DNA of 64,000 bases, taken from NCBI RefSeq assembly GCF_008632125.1, contig NZ_VWRN01000045.1, forward strand, positions 186,001 to 250,000. The letters run 5' to 3'. Source of the DNA: Cupriavidus cauae (GTDB lineage Bacteria; Pseudomonadota; Gammaproteobacteria; Burkholderiales; Burkholderiaceae). The notes beneath the pieces were generated by a model. The model did not search any database. It was not told where the DNA came from and was given only the letters and a program-made list of their open reading frames with translations. The position numbers were made by a program, and so were the translations under genes. Of this stretch, positions 25,339 through 33,982 are shown piece by piece (position 1 is the first letter of the stretch; each line of letters begins with the position of its first letter).

Positions 25339-26342
25339 CGGTGTTGGCGACCACGGGACTGGTCGCCGGCCATGGCGGGCGTCCGCTGCTCGGGCCGCTC
25401 GACCTGTCCATCCCGAGCGGGCGGTTCGTCTGCCTGCTGGGCGCGAACGGCGCGGGGAAATCGACGCTGATCCGCACGCTGTGCGCGATGCAGGCGCCGG
25501 TGGCGGGGCAGGTGCATCTCGACAGCGAGCCGATCCACGCGATGCCCGCCGCGCGACGCGCGCGGCGTCTTGCCGTGGTGTTGACCGAGCGGGTCGACGG
25601 TACGCTGATGCGCGGCTACGAGCTGGCCAGCATGGGGCGCTATCCCTATCTGGGCTGGGCCGGCCGGTTGAGCCCGGAAGACCATCGCATCGTGCACGAG
25701 GCGCTGGCGAGCGCCGGCGCGCTGTCGCTGGCGGAGCGGTTGGTTGCCGAGATGTCCGACGGCGAGCGGCAGAAGATCATGATCGCGCGCGCCCTGGCTC
25801 AGCAGCCGCGCCTGCTGGTGCTCGACGAAGCGACCGCCTTCCTCGACCTGCCGCGTCGCGTCGGCACGATGCAGCTGCTGCTGGACCTCGCACACCGGCA
25901 TGGCCTGGCGGTACTGCTGTCCACGCACGACCTGGAACTGGCGCTGCGCTACGCCGACGAGCTGTGGTTGATCGACGGCCAGCGGCGCTTGCATGTCGGC
26001 GCACCGGAGGACCTGGCCATCGACGGCGTGCTGGGGGCGAGCTTCGCCGCCGACGGACTGACCTTCGATCTCGAACGCGCGGAGCTGCGCGTGGGACCGG
26101 CAGGAACCCGCGCGATCCGGCTGGAAGGCGGAGGGCTGCGCGCCAGCTGGGCCGCACGGGCGCTCGAGCGGGCAGGGTATGTGCGCGATCCCGATGCCGC
26201 GCTGACGCTGCGCGCCGATGCCGCGGGATATACCGTCGCCGGCGAAGGCGGCGCGGCGACGTGCTATCCGACGCTCGGCGCGCTGGTCGAGGCGCTGCGA
26301 ACGCCGTCGAGCGCGGCAGCGTTCGCACGGGAGCCGCGGTGA
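25335..26342 (+). CDS. ABC transporter ATP-binding protein, iron-siderophore/cobalamin type
   Basis: A 335-residue ATPase for iron-complex import. Walker A GANGAGKST (36-44), signature MSDGERQ (140-146), Walker B LLVLDEAT (160-167) and the switch His198 (STHD) are intact. The usual family length is about 260 residues; the extra 70-80 C-terminal residues look like a small degenerate domain with no motif that I recognise. The GTG start overlaps the receptor's TGA (GTGA), so the two are translationally coupled. Confidence 0.92.
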   Translation: MTVLATTGLVAGHGGRPLLGPLDLSIPSGRFVCLLGANGAGKSTLIRTLCAMQAPVAGQVHLDSEPIHAMPAARRARRLAVVLTERVDGTLMRGYELASMGRYPYLGWAGRLSPEDHRIVHEALASAGALSLAERLVAEMSDGERQKIMIARALAQQPRLLVLDEATAFLDLPRRVGTMQLLLDLAHRHGLAVLLSTHDLELALRYADELWLIDGQRRLHVGAPEDLAIDGVLGASFAADGLTFDLERAELRVGPAGTRAIRLEGGGLRASWAARALERAGYVRDPDAALTLRADAAGYTVAGEGGAATCYPTLGALVEALRTPSSAAAFAREPR

Positions 26343-27676
26343 ACCGGCGCGGGACCGCGGCCGCAACCGGGTCCGCCATCGCGTCGGCGACCGCGACGGC
26401 GATCGCGTGGTCCAGCGCGTCCGCCATCGCGCTGGCCGTGCTGCTGTGCGGCTGCACGCGGATCGAAGCGCCGCCGCGCGCCACGTGGCCGAAGCAGGCC
26501 GTCGGCGCTGCCGGGCCCACCGCGAATCTCGATGCCGCTTGCGTCGCCGACTATCGGCCCGGAGTCGAATATTTCCCGCACAAGACGACGTTCTCGCACG
26601 CGTCCCAGCTCGAGGTCGAATACGGCCCGCACTACAAGCGCGTGCGCTTCACGCCCAGCGTGGGCACCGGCGAACGGCTCGAATACCTGCTGGTCCAGTG
26701 CGGTACGCCGGTGCCGCCGCATCGCGACGACGTACCGGTGATCATGGTGCCGATCCAGCGCCTGGTCACCGGCAACGCGGCCATGCTTGGCGCGCTTGAC
26801 GAACTGGGCCTGGTGGACCGCCTGTACGGCACGGAAAACGTGCGCAGCGTGACCGTGCCATCGGTGCGGGCGCGGATCGAGCAGGGCAAGGTCCATGATA
26901 TGTGGGGCTACGGCCATGCCTCGATCGAGCAGGCGATGTCGGCGCAGGCCGATGTCTATCTCAGCTTCTATTCGGCCTATCCGCAGGGCAATATGCATCC
27001 GCGCCTGTGGGAGCTGGGCGTGCGTGCGATCGCGCAGGCGGACCATCACGAGCCGCATCCGCTCGGGCGCGCGGAATGGCTCAAGCTGCTGGCGCTGCTG
27101 TCGAACCGCGAACAGCGTGCCAACGCGCAGTTCGCGTCGATCGAGGCGGCATATCGCCGGCTGGCCGCGCTGGCGGCGCGTGCGCCGACCCTCCCCGCGG
27201 TGATGTCCGGCTTTGCCGCGGGACGACAGAGCTTCGAGACCTTCGGCGCGGACAACCAGCGCGCGCGGCTGATTGCGGACGCGGGCGGACGCTATGTGCT
27301 GGACGGCGGCGGCACCGGCAGCCTGGTCTATCTGCCCTTCGAGCGCGTCTATGCGCGCGGCGTCGATGCGCCGGCCTGGCTCGGCACGGTGGGAGGGCGG
27401 GCCGATCTCGAAGCATGGCTTGCCGCCAGTCCGCTGCACGGGCGCTTTGCCGCGGCGGCCGGCCGCAACGTCCATGCATGGGACCGCGGCTATACCGGGG
27501 CCTGGGCGTATCCCTACCAGGACCAGAGCATGACACGGCCGCATATCCAGCTCGCCGAGGCCATCGCGGCGCTGCATCCCGAACTGGCATCCGAAGCGGC
27601 CGAGGTCGTCTCAGCCGCGCAAGCCGCCACGCCGACCTCCGATCCCCCCTCTCGATTCCTGCGGAAACTACCGTGA
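26339..27676 (+). CDS. iron-siderophore ABC transporter substrate-binding lipoprotein
   Basis: A 445-residue lipoprotein. The long N-terminal segment is low-complexity (Ala, Ser, Thr, Ile) and ends in the lipobox LCGC with Cys39 as the lipidated residue. The rest has the FecB/BtuF-like pattern: PIQRLVTGNAAMLGALDELG near residue 140, DVYLSFYS, and a C-terminal lobe ending with TRPHIQLAEAIAALHPEL. The GTG start forms a GTGA overlap with the ATPase stop. It delivers the ferric chelate to the permease encoded next. It is longer than the common 300-330 residues because of the leader and an extended first lobe. Confidence 0.88.
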   Translation: MNRRGTAAATGSAIASATATAIAWSSASAIALAVLLCGCTRIEAPPRATWPKQAVGAAGPTANLDAACVADYRPGVEYFPHKTTFSHASQLEVEYGPHYKRVRFTPSVGTGERLEYLLVQCGTPVPPHRDDVPVIMVPIQRLVTGNAAMLGALDELGLVDRLYGTENVRSVTVPSVRARIEQGKVHDMWGYGHASIEQAMSAQADVYLSFYSAYPQGNMHPRLWELGVRAIAQADHHEPHPLGRAEWLKLLALLSNREQRANAQFASIEAAYRRLAALAARAPTLPAVMSGFAAGRQSFETFGADNQRARLIADAGGRYVLDGGGTGSLVYLPFERVYARGVDAPAWLGTVGGRADLEAWLAASPLHGRFAAAAGRNVHAWDRGYTGAWAYPYQDQSMTRPHIQLAEAIAALHPELASEAAEVVSAAQAATPTSDPPSRFLRKLP

Positions 27677-28749
27677 CGACCCTGACTTCTGCCACGGCGC
27701 CGATGCCGCGGACCTCCATGCGGCGTGCTCCGCTGATCTTCGCCGGCCTGGTGCTGGCCATCGTGGTGTTGCTGCTGACCGAACTCACGCTGGGCGCGGT
27801 GGCCGTGCCGCTGCCGGCCGTGCTGCAGGCATTGACCGCGCAGCCGGTCGAGGCCGAGGTCTGGCGCGAGATCGTGCTGGGCTTTCGCCTGCCGCGGGCG
27901 ATCAACGCGATGGTCAGCGGGGCCGCCCTGGGCGTGTCGGGCCTGCTGCTGCAGACGCTGTTCCGCAATCCGCTGGCCGATCCCTTCGTGCTCGGCATCG
28001 TGCACGGCGCGCGGCTGGGCACGGCACTGCTGGTCACCATCGCCGGCGTCGCGGGCAATGCCTTCCTGCTGCGCTACGGACTGGTCGGCGACCTCGGCAT
28101 GGCACTGGCATCGATCGCGGGCTCCACCGCCGTGCTGGCCTTGCTTGCGGTGCTGTCGCGCCGGGTCGGCACGGTGACGCTGCTGATCACCGGACTGATG
28201 CTCGGCTATCTGGCGGTCGGGCTGATCAGCGCCTCGATGCACTTCATCGACGAAACGCAGGCGCGCGCGTTCAAGGCCTGGGACGACGCCAGCTTTGCCG
28301 GTGCCACGCGCCGGCAGCTCGAGCTGCTAGTGCCGGGCGTGGCGATCGGCCTGCTGGGCAGCCTGCTGCTCGTCAAGCCACTCAACGGCCTGCTGCTCGG
28401 GGAGCGCTATGCCGAATCGATGGGGATTCCGGTGGCGCGGGTCAAGCGCGCCGCGTTGCTGGCCACCGCATGGCTGACGGGACTGGTGACGGCCTTCTGC
28501 GGACCGGTGGCCTTCCTGGGACTGGTTTCCGCGCAGGTGGCCCGCGCGCTGTGGCGCTGCGCCGACCATCGCGTGCTGCTGCCCGGTGCGGCGCTGGTCG
28601 GCGCGGTCCTCGGCCTTGCCGCCGACCTGGTGGTGCATCTGCCTTGGAGCCGGCATGTGTTTCACCTCAACGCAGTGATCGGCCTGGTCGGCGCGCCGGT
28701 GGCGCTCTACATGCTGTACCGGACAAAGGCGCTGCATCGCGCCGAATGA
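27673..28749 (+). CDS. FecCD family ABC transporter permease
   Basis: A 358-residue inner-membrane permease with about nine or ten helices. The family signature RLPRAINAMVSGAALGVSG followed by QTLFRNPLADPFVLGI is complete, and the later AFCGPVAFLGLVSAQVARAL matches the coupling region that contacts the ATPase. GTG start, GTGA overlap with the lipoprotein gene. It probably works as a homodimer because no second permease gene follows. It closes the Fur-regulated operon. Confidence 0.93.
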   Translation: MTTLTSATAPMPRTSMRRAPLIFAGLVLAIVVLLLTELTLGAVAVPLPAVLQALTAQPVEAEVWREIVLGFRLPRAINAMVSGAALGVSGLLLQTLFRNPLADPFVLGIVHGARLGTALLVTIAGVAGNAFLLRYGLVGDLGMALASIAGSTAVLALLAVLSRRVGTVTLLITGLMLGYLAVGLISASMHFIDETQARAFKAWDDASFAGATRRQLELLVPGVAIGLLGSLLLVKPLNGLLLGERYAESMGIPVARVKRAALLATAWLTGLVTAFCGPVAFLGLVSAQVARALWRCADHRVLLPGAALVGAVLGLAADLVVHLPWSRHVFHLNAVIGLVGAPVALYMLYRTKALHRAE

Positions 28750-28819
28750 GGATTACTGCGGCGGCGGCCTTCACTGAATAAGTGCAATTAACCGCCAGTA
28801 TTTTCGCCCAACTCCCAAG

Positions 28820-28900
28820 CCCGCCTGCAATCTGCGCGATCCGGACGGCAACAAGGTCCAGGTGGTCCATCGCGGCGATCTGCCTGCGGTTTCCACCTGA
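28820..28900 (+). pseudogene. 3' remnant of a VOC/glyoxalase-like gene
   Basis: In one frame the sequence reads LRDPDGNKVQVVHRGD, a few more residues, then TGA at 28898-28900. RDPDGNK followed by hydrophobic residues is the typical C-terminal strand of VOC-family (glyoxalase/bleomycin resistance) proteins. No start codon or upstream part of such a protein can be found, so this looks like a decayed fragment. The rest of the 337-bp region between 28750 and 29086 has no gene apart from a terminator-like hairpin. Confidence 0.5.
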
Positions 28901-29043
28901 CAGGCAACAGCCGCCGCGGATTTCACTTGCGGCATCGTCGCCGCGCGCCGGTCACCGCCGCACGCGCGATGCCCAGAACAGGCTGACAGCTAGTCCATCG
29001 CGGGTCAGCGTCCGGCGCTGCCGGTGTGGGTAAGGAGTGGTGT

Positions 29044-29070
29044 GGATCGCCGGCATGATACGGGCGATCC
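29044..29070 (-). terminator. hairpin after the LysR gene
   Basis: GGATCGCC (29044-29051) and GGCGATCC (29063-29070) form a perfect 8-bp stem with an 11-base loop, about 16 bases beyond the stop of the minus-strand LysR gene. There is no clear U tract. Confidence 0.5.
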
Positions 29071-29086
29071 GCGGCGGCACGACGGC

Positions 29087-29971
29087 CTAATCGAGAAACA
29101 GGTCCGCGATCACCGAACGCAGCCAGCGATTGGCCGGGTCCTGGTGGTAGCGCTCGTGCCAATGCTGCTTGATCGAAAACGTCGGCAGCGGGAAGGGCGG
29201 GGCCAGCGCCTTGACGTTGGCGATGCCCATCAGCATCTGCGCCACTCGCTCCGGCACCGTGGCAACCAGGTCCGTATTGGCCAGCAGATTCCCGAGGCCC
29301 GGCAGTGTCGGCAGCGACAGCGCGACGTTGCGCGTGACGCGCCGCCGCTCCAGCTCGCGCTCGAGCAGATCGTGCCCGGTGCCGGCCGCGGTGATGGCAA
29401 CGTGCTTCTCGCGCTTGAACAGCGACACCGTCATGCGCCGATCCACGCGGGGATGGTCCTGTCGCACCACGCAGGCGAAGCCCTGGTAAAACAGCCGCTG
29501 CTGGTAGAAGCCGGCCTCCAGCTCCGGCATGAAGCCGACCGCCAGATCGGCCTCGCCGCTTTCGAGCTGCTTCGGCGTGTCCGTGGAGATGCGCATCACT
29601 TCCACGCGAATGCCCGGCGCCAGCGCATGCAGTCGGTTCATCAGCCCCGGCAGAAACTGCAGATGACTGATATCGGTCATGCTGATGCGGAAGGTGCGTT
29701 CCGATCGAGGCGGGTCGAACACCACCTGCTGCTGCGTGGCGGTGCGCAGGATCGCCAGCGCCTGGCGGAACGGCTGGATCAGCGTCTCCGCATGCGGGGT
29801 CGGCAGCATGCCTTCGGCGGTCCTGACGAACAGCGGATCGCCGAACTGCTTGCGCAGGCGGCCAAGCGCCAGGCTGACCGAGGTCTGCGGCAGGCCAAGA
29901 TGTTCGCCCGCACGCGACACGCTTCGCGTCTTGTACACCTCGTCGAAGATCGCCAGCAGCTTCGTATCCAT
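29087..29971 (-). CDS. LysR family transcriptional regulator
   Basis: A 294-residue regulator. The winged helix-turn-helix is at residues 5-60 (SVSRAGEHLGLPQTSVSLAL, DPLFVRTAEGMLPT), followed by a two-lobe effector domain. DPLFVR and PTPHAE are typical of the NahR/LinR/DntR-like branch. It is divergent from a Bug gene and an FAD-oxidoreductase gene with a 129-bp spacer, and probably controls them. The ribosome site is weak. Confidence 0.92.
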   Translation of the reverse strand: MDTKLLAIFDEVYKTRSVSRAGEHLGLPQTSVSLALGRLRKQFGDPLFVRTAEGMLPTPHAETLIQPFRQALAILRTATQQQVVFDPPRSERTFRISMTDISHLQFLPGLMNRLHALAPGIRVEVMRISTDTPKQLESGEADLAVGFMPELEAGFYQQRLFYQGFACVVRQDHPRVDRRMTVSLFKREKHVAITAAGTGHDLLERELERRRVTRNVALSLPTLPGLGNLLANTDLVATVPERVAQMLMGIANVKALAPPFPLPTFSIKQHWHERYHQDPANRWLRSVIADLFLD

Positions 29972-30100
29972 TATTAAGAATCCCGCTTGCGCCTATGTCA
30001 GCCATTGCATGGACGCCATAGTGCCATTGCCCTAATCTTGCCGCAAGGCGCCACCGGATAGCGCGCCGGCATACAAACAAGACATCCTTGGAGACATTGA

Positions 30101-31084
30101 ATGCAAACAGGCAAGCTGGGGAGATGGCTCGCTTGTACCGCGCTGGCCGCGACGGCCGCGGTATCGACGCTTTCCCATGGCCAGGACTGGCCGAGCGGCC
30201 CGGTGCGCGTGATCGTGCCGTTCGCGGCCGGCTCGACGCCCGATATCACCGCGCGGCTGATCGGCGAACGGCTGACGGCACGGCTGGGGCAGCCGATGGT
30301 GGTGGAGAACAAGACGGGCGCCGCCGGCAATATCGGCACCGATGCCATCGCCAAGGCAAAACCCGATGGACAAACGATCGGGCTCAGCATCGCCGGTCCG
30401 CTGGCGGTCAATTCGCTGCTGTACGGCAAGATGCCCTATGACCCGGCGCGCGACCTGCAGCCGGTGACCATCGCGACCAGCCAGCCGGCGGTGCTGGTCG
30501 TAGCCAATCGCGTCCCGGCGCGCAACGCCGCCGAACTGCTGGCGCTGCTGAAGAAGCAACCGAAGGCATTGAGCTATTCATCGATGGGCGCCGGCACGAT
30601 CTCGCATCTGGCAGTGGCGGCGCTGGCCGCGCGCAGCGAGGCCGATCCGGTCCATGTGCCGTACCCCGGCTCCGGCGCGGCGGTCACCGCCGTGATCGCC
30701 GGCGACGTCGACATGGCAATCCTGCCGGCGGCCACCGTGATGCCGCATGTCAGAAATGGGCGCATCAAGGCGCTGGCGGTGGCCAGCGCGAAGCGTTCGC
30801 CCTCGCTGCCGGACCTGCCGACGCTCGCGGAGGCCGGCATCGCCGACGTGCAGGCGGACGCCTGGATCGGCTATGTGGTGCCGGCCGGCACGCCGGCGCC
30901 GATCGTCAAGCGGCTGCACGACGAGATCGTCGCGGTGCTGGCGGAACCGGCGCTGCGCGAGAAGCTGCGCCTCCAATTCATGGACCCGGTCGGCAACACG
31001 CCCGATGCGTTCCGCCGCGTGATGGCGGAGGACGTCGCACGCTGGAAGCCGGTCATCGAAAAACACAGGATTCGGCTGGACTAG
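30101..31084 (+). CDS. Bug/TctC family tripartite tricarboxylate transporter substrate-binding protein
   Basis: A 327-residue periplasmic receptor with a Sec signal (TALAATAAVSTLSHG) and the family pattern GPVRVIVPFAAGSTPDITAR, VENKTGAAGNIGTDAI and AKPDGQTIGL. GGAG lies 8 bases before the ATG. One base separates its stop from the start of the FAD-dependent oxidoreductase, so the two are a tight operon, probably under the divergent LysR protein. The ligand is presumably the oxidoreductase's substrate or its precursor. Confidence 0.93.
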   Translation: MQTGKLGRWLACTALAATAAVSTLSHGQDWPSGPVRVIVPFAAGSTPDITARLIGERLTARLGQPMVVENKTGAAGNIGTDAIAKAKPDGQTIGLSIAGPLAVNSLLYGKMPYDPARDLQPVTIATSQPAVLVVANRVPARNAAELLALLKKQPKALSYSSMGAGTISHLAVAALAARSEADPVHVPYPGSGAAVTAVIAGDVDMAILPAATVMPHVRNGRIKALAVASAKRSPSLPDLPTLAEAGIADVQADAWIGYVVPAGTPAPIVKRLHDEIVAVLAEPALREKLRLQFMDPVGNTPDAFRRVMAEDVARWKPVIEKHRIRLD

Positions 31085-31085
31085 C

Positions 31086-32513
31086 ATGGCAACGACAATG
31101 GAAGGTCTCTCTGCTCGCTCTGGGCTCTCTCGCGGGGACACGCTGACCGAGGCGGCGCGCGATGTCCCCGTGCTCGGCCCCTTCGATGTGGTCGTGCTGG
31201 GCGGCGGCCCCGCCGGCATCAGCGCGGCCGCGGCGGCGGCCTGCAACGGGGCGCGCGTGCTGCTGGCCGAGCGCTACGGTTTCCTCGGCGGCATGGGCAC
31301 GGCGGCCGGCGTGACCAACTTCTGCGGGCTGCATGCCAACGTATTCGGCGAGATCCGCCAGGTGGTGCACGGCGTCGCCGACGATCTGCTGATGCGGATG
31401 CGCCGGCTCGACGGCCTGAACGAACCGCATCTCGTGCTCGGCAAGATCCACGCGCAAGCCTATGACATGTCGGCGTTCAAGTGCGCCGCCGATGCGCTGC
31501 TGGCCGATCACGGCGTTCATCTGCTGTTCCATGCGCTGGCCGCCGGCGTCGCGCGGCATGCGGACGGCACGCTCGATGCGCTGCTGCTCGAGACCAAGTC
31601 CGGCCGCGTCGCGGTGCGCGCGCGCTGTTTCATCGATTGCTCGGGCGACGCCGACATCGCGCACTGGGCCGGCGTGCCGACCGAGAAGGGCGACGGCCAC
31701 GGACATATGCTGTACCCCACGCTGATGTTCCGCGTCGGCAATGTCGATGCGCAGCGCGCGGGCGAGGCCTGGAAGACGATCCCGGCGTTGATGGACGAGG
31801 CCGAGGCCGCCGGGGAATTCCGCTTCCCGCGGCGCGGCGCGGTGGTCCGCCCGCAGAAGCATCCTTACGAGTGGCGCGTCAACGTGACCCAGCTGCGCAA
31901 GCTCGACGGCTCGGCAACCGACGGCACCGATGCGCAGTCGCTGTGCGAAGGAGAGATCGAGGGCCGCCGCCAGATCGTCGAGTACCTGCGCTTCCTGCGC
32001 ACCAGGGTGCCGGGCTTCGAGAACGCCTACGCGCTCGACATCGCGCCGCAGCTCGGCATCCGCGAAACGCGCCGCCTGATCGGCGAAACCATGCTGAGCG
32101 CCGACGATGTGCTTAACTGCGCGGATTTCCCCGATGCGATCGGCGTCAACGGCTGGCCGCTGGAAAAGCATGTGGCCGGCGACGTGCAATGGGTCTGGCC
32201 GCCGATTCCGGATTCGCGCGGCTACAACCAGCTGCCATACCGGATGCTGCTGCCTCGCCGCGCCAGCGCGGGTGGCGTCGACAACCTGCTGGTGGCGGGC
32301 CGCTGCGCGTCGATGACGCATGACGGGCAATCGGCCGCGCGCGTGTCCGGCGCCTGCTTCGTGATGGGCCAGGCGGCCGGCACCGCGGCCGCGCTGGCGG
32401 TGCGCGACGGCCGTTCGCCGCACGACATCGACGTGGCGGAACTGCAGGCCTTGCTGGTCAAGCAGGGCGCCTTTCTCGGCGAAGCGAAATATGAGCGCTT
32501 GAAGCGCGCCTAG
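31086..32513 (+). CDS. FAD-dependent oxidoreductase (PF12831 type)
   Basis: A 475-residue flavoprotein. The dinucleotide-binding motif GGGPAGISAAAAAACNG is near residue 40, followed by AERYGFLGGMGTAAGV; FIDCSGDADIAHWAG and the C-terminal DNLLVAGRCASMTHDGQSAARV contact FAD. This is the FAD_oxidored group, whose members include dehydrogenases of unknown substrate and HdrA-like proteins without iron-sulfur sites. It overlaps the converging MFS gene by four bases (CTAG), a shared stop. The reaction is unknown. Confidence 0.85.
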   Translation: MATTMEGLSARSGLSRGDTLTEAARDVPVLGPFDVVVLGGGPAGISAAAAAACNGARVLLAERYGFLGGMGTAAGVTNFCGLHANVFGEIRQVVHGVADDLLMRMRRLDGLNEPHLVLGKIHAQAYDMSAFKCAADALLADHGVHLLFHALAAGVARHADGTLDALLLETKSGRVAVRARCFIDCSGDADIAHWAGVPTEKGDGHGHMLYPTLMFRVGNVDAQRAGEAWKTIPALMDEAEAAGEFRFPRRGAVVRPQKHPYEWRVNVTQLRKLDGSATDGTDAQSLCEGEIEGRRQIVEYLRFLRTRVPGFENAYALDIAPQLGIRETRRLIGETMLSADDVLNCADFPDAIGVNGWPLEKHVAGDVQWVWPPIPDSRGYNQLPYRMLLPRRASAGGVDNLLVAGRCASMTHDGQSAARVSGACFVMGQAAGTAAALAVRDGRSPHDIDVAELQALLVKQGAFLGEAKYERLKRA

Positions 32514-33856
32514 CCCTGCACCGCGGGTATCGCCGCCCGGCCGCCCGGATGTCCGCGGCCGAGCACCAGCATCGTCAGGCCGGCCAGTACAGCCGGAATG
32601 CCGACCAGCACGAACAGCGCCGGCATGCCCAGACCCAGCGACAGCATCGCGCCGCCGCCGACGGAGCCGACCACTGAGCCGATGCGCCCCACGCCGTTGG
32701 CCCAACTGACGCCGGTCGCGCGGCAATCGGTCGGATAGTAGGCCGCCGACAGCGCGTTGGCGCCGACCTGGGAACCGGACACGCAGAAGCCGGCCCAGAA
32801 CACGGCGACGGCGGCCAGCACCGGGCTCGCGGTCACGTTGCCGATCAGGGCGGTGAAAACGCCGGCCAGCGTGTAGCTTGCTGCCAGCACGTAGTGCGCG
32901 TTCAGCCGGTCCATCAGCCAGCCCAGCACGATGGCGCCCACGGTGCCGCCGACCTGGAACATCGCGGTCACCAGCGCCGCGTGCTTCAGCGAGATGCCGG
33001 TGCCGCGCAGCACGGTCGGCAGCCAGCTCGACAGCAGGTAGATCACCAGCAGGCTCATGAAGAAGGCGAACCACAGCAGCAAGGTGCCGCGCAACAGATC
33101 GGGACGGAACAGATGCCAGACCGGCGAGCCGGCCTGCGCGCGCGGCGGCACCATGAAGCCGGCGTCGCGCAGGTCCGCGTTGCGGTCGATCCGCTGCAGC
33201 GTCGCGGCGACGCGATCGAGCTTCTTGCCCACGGTCACCAGATAACGGACCGACTCGGGCAGCAGCACCAGCAGTACCGGCACCAGCAGCAGCGGCAGCA
33301 CGCCGCCGACCACCAGCACGGAGCGCCAGCCATACGATTCGATCAGGCCCGCGGAGGCCAGCCCGCCGAGCGCCGAGCCGATCGTGAAGCCGCAGAACAT
33401 CGTCGTCACCAGGAACGAGCGGCGTTTGTCGGGACAGTATTCCGAGGTCAGCGTGATCGCGTTGGGCATCGCGCCGCCCAGCCCAAGGCCGGTGATGAAG
33501 CGCAGCGCGATCAGCTCCCACAGCGAGTTCGACCAGGCCGATACCAGGCTGGCCACGCCGAAGAACAGCACGCTGAAGACCAGCACCGTCTTGCGGCCGT
33601 AGCGGTCCGACAGCGGGCCGAACAGGAAGGCGCCACCCATCAGGCCGGCCAGGCCCGCGCCGAACAGCGGCCCCAGTTGTGCCGGGCTCAACTGCCATTC
33701 GCTGCGGATGGCGGGCGCGATGAAGCCGATCGCGGCGGTATCGAAGCCGTCGATGGCGACGACGAGGAAGCACAGTACGACGATCAGGATCTGGAACGGC
33801 GATAACGGCGCTTCGTCGATGAAGCGCGTTACGTCGATGGCGGCGGGGCGCGGCAT
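32510..33856 (-). CDS. MFS aromatic acid:H+ symporter (AAHS family), probable 3-hydroxybenzoate importer
   Basis: A 448-residue 12-helix permease. DGFDTAAIG in helix 1 and GPLSDRYGRKT in the first cytoplasmic loop are hallmarks of aromatic acid:H+ symporters such as PcaK, BenK and MhbT. It is the last gene downstream of the gentisate-pathway genes (126 bases after the monooxygenase), matching the gene content of the Klebsiella mhb cluster, so 3-hydroxybenzoate or gentisate is the likely cargo. The stop shares CTAG with the converging FAD-oxidoreductase. Confidence 0.9.
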   Translation of the reverse strand: MPRPAAIDVTRFIDEAPLSPFQILIVVLCFLVVAIDGFDTAAIGFIAPAIRSEWQLSPAQLGPLFGAGLAGLMGGAFLFGPLSDRYGRKTVLVFSVLFFGVASLVSAWSNSLWELIALRFITGLGLGGAMPNAITLTSEYCPDKRRSFLVTTMFCGFTIGSALGGLASAGLIESYGWRSVLVVGGVLPLLLVPVLLVLLPESVRYLVTVGKKLDRVAATLQRIDRNADLRDAGFMVPPRAQAGSPVWHLFRPDLLRGTLLLWFAFFMSLLVIYLLSSWLPTVLRGTGISLKHAALVTAMFQVGGTVGAIVLGWLMDRLNAHYVLAASYTLAGVFTALIGNVTASPVLAAVAVFWAGFCVSGSQVGANALSAAYYPTDCRATGVSWANGVGRIGSVVGSVGGGAMLSLGLGMPALFVLVGIPAVLAGLTMLVLGRGHPGGRAAIPAVQG

Positions 33857-33982
33857 GGTTGTCTCCGGATTCTGGTTTGAATGGATGAGCTGGGGCGCCG
33901 CCGTCTCCGTGGGGAGGCGGCGGGACTACGTGGTCCAGCAAGAGCTTCAACGAAACGTCGAGCGACGAAATATCGAGCCGGG

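Noticed and set aside
28782..29033. An 83-codon open frame in the gap after the permease gene
   Set aside because: It has no ribosome site and no family pattern; another frame in the same place shows the VOC remnant and the hairpin.
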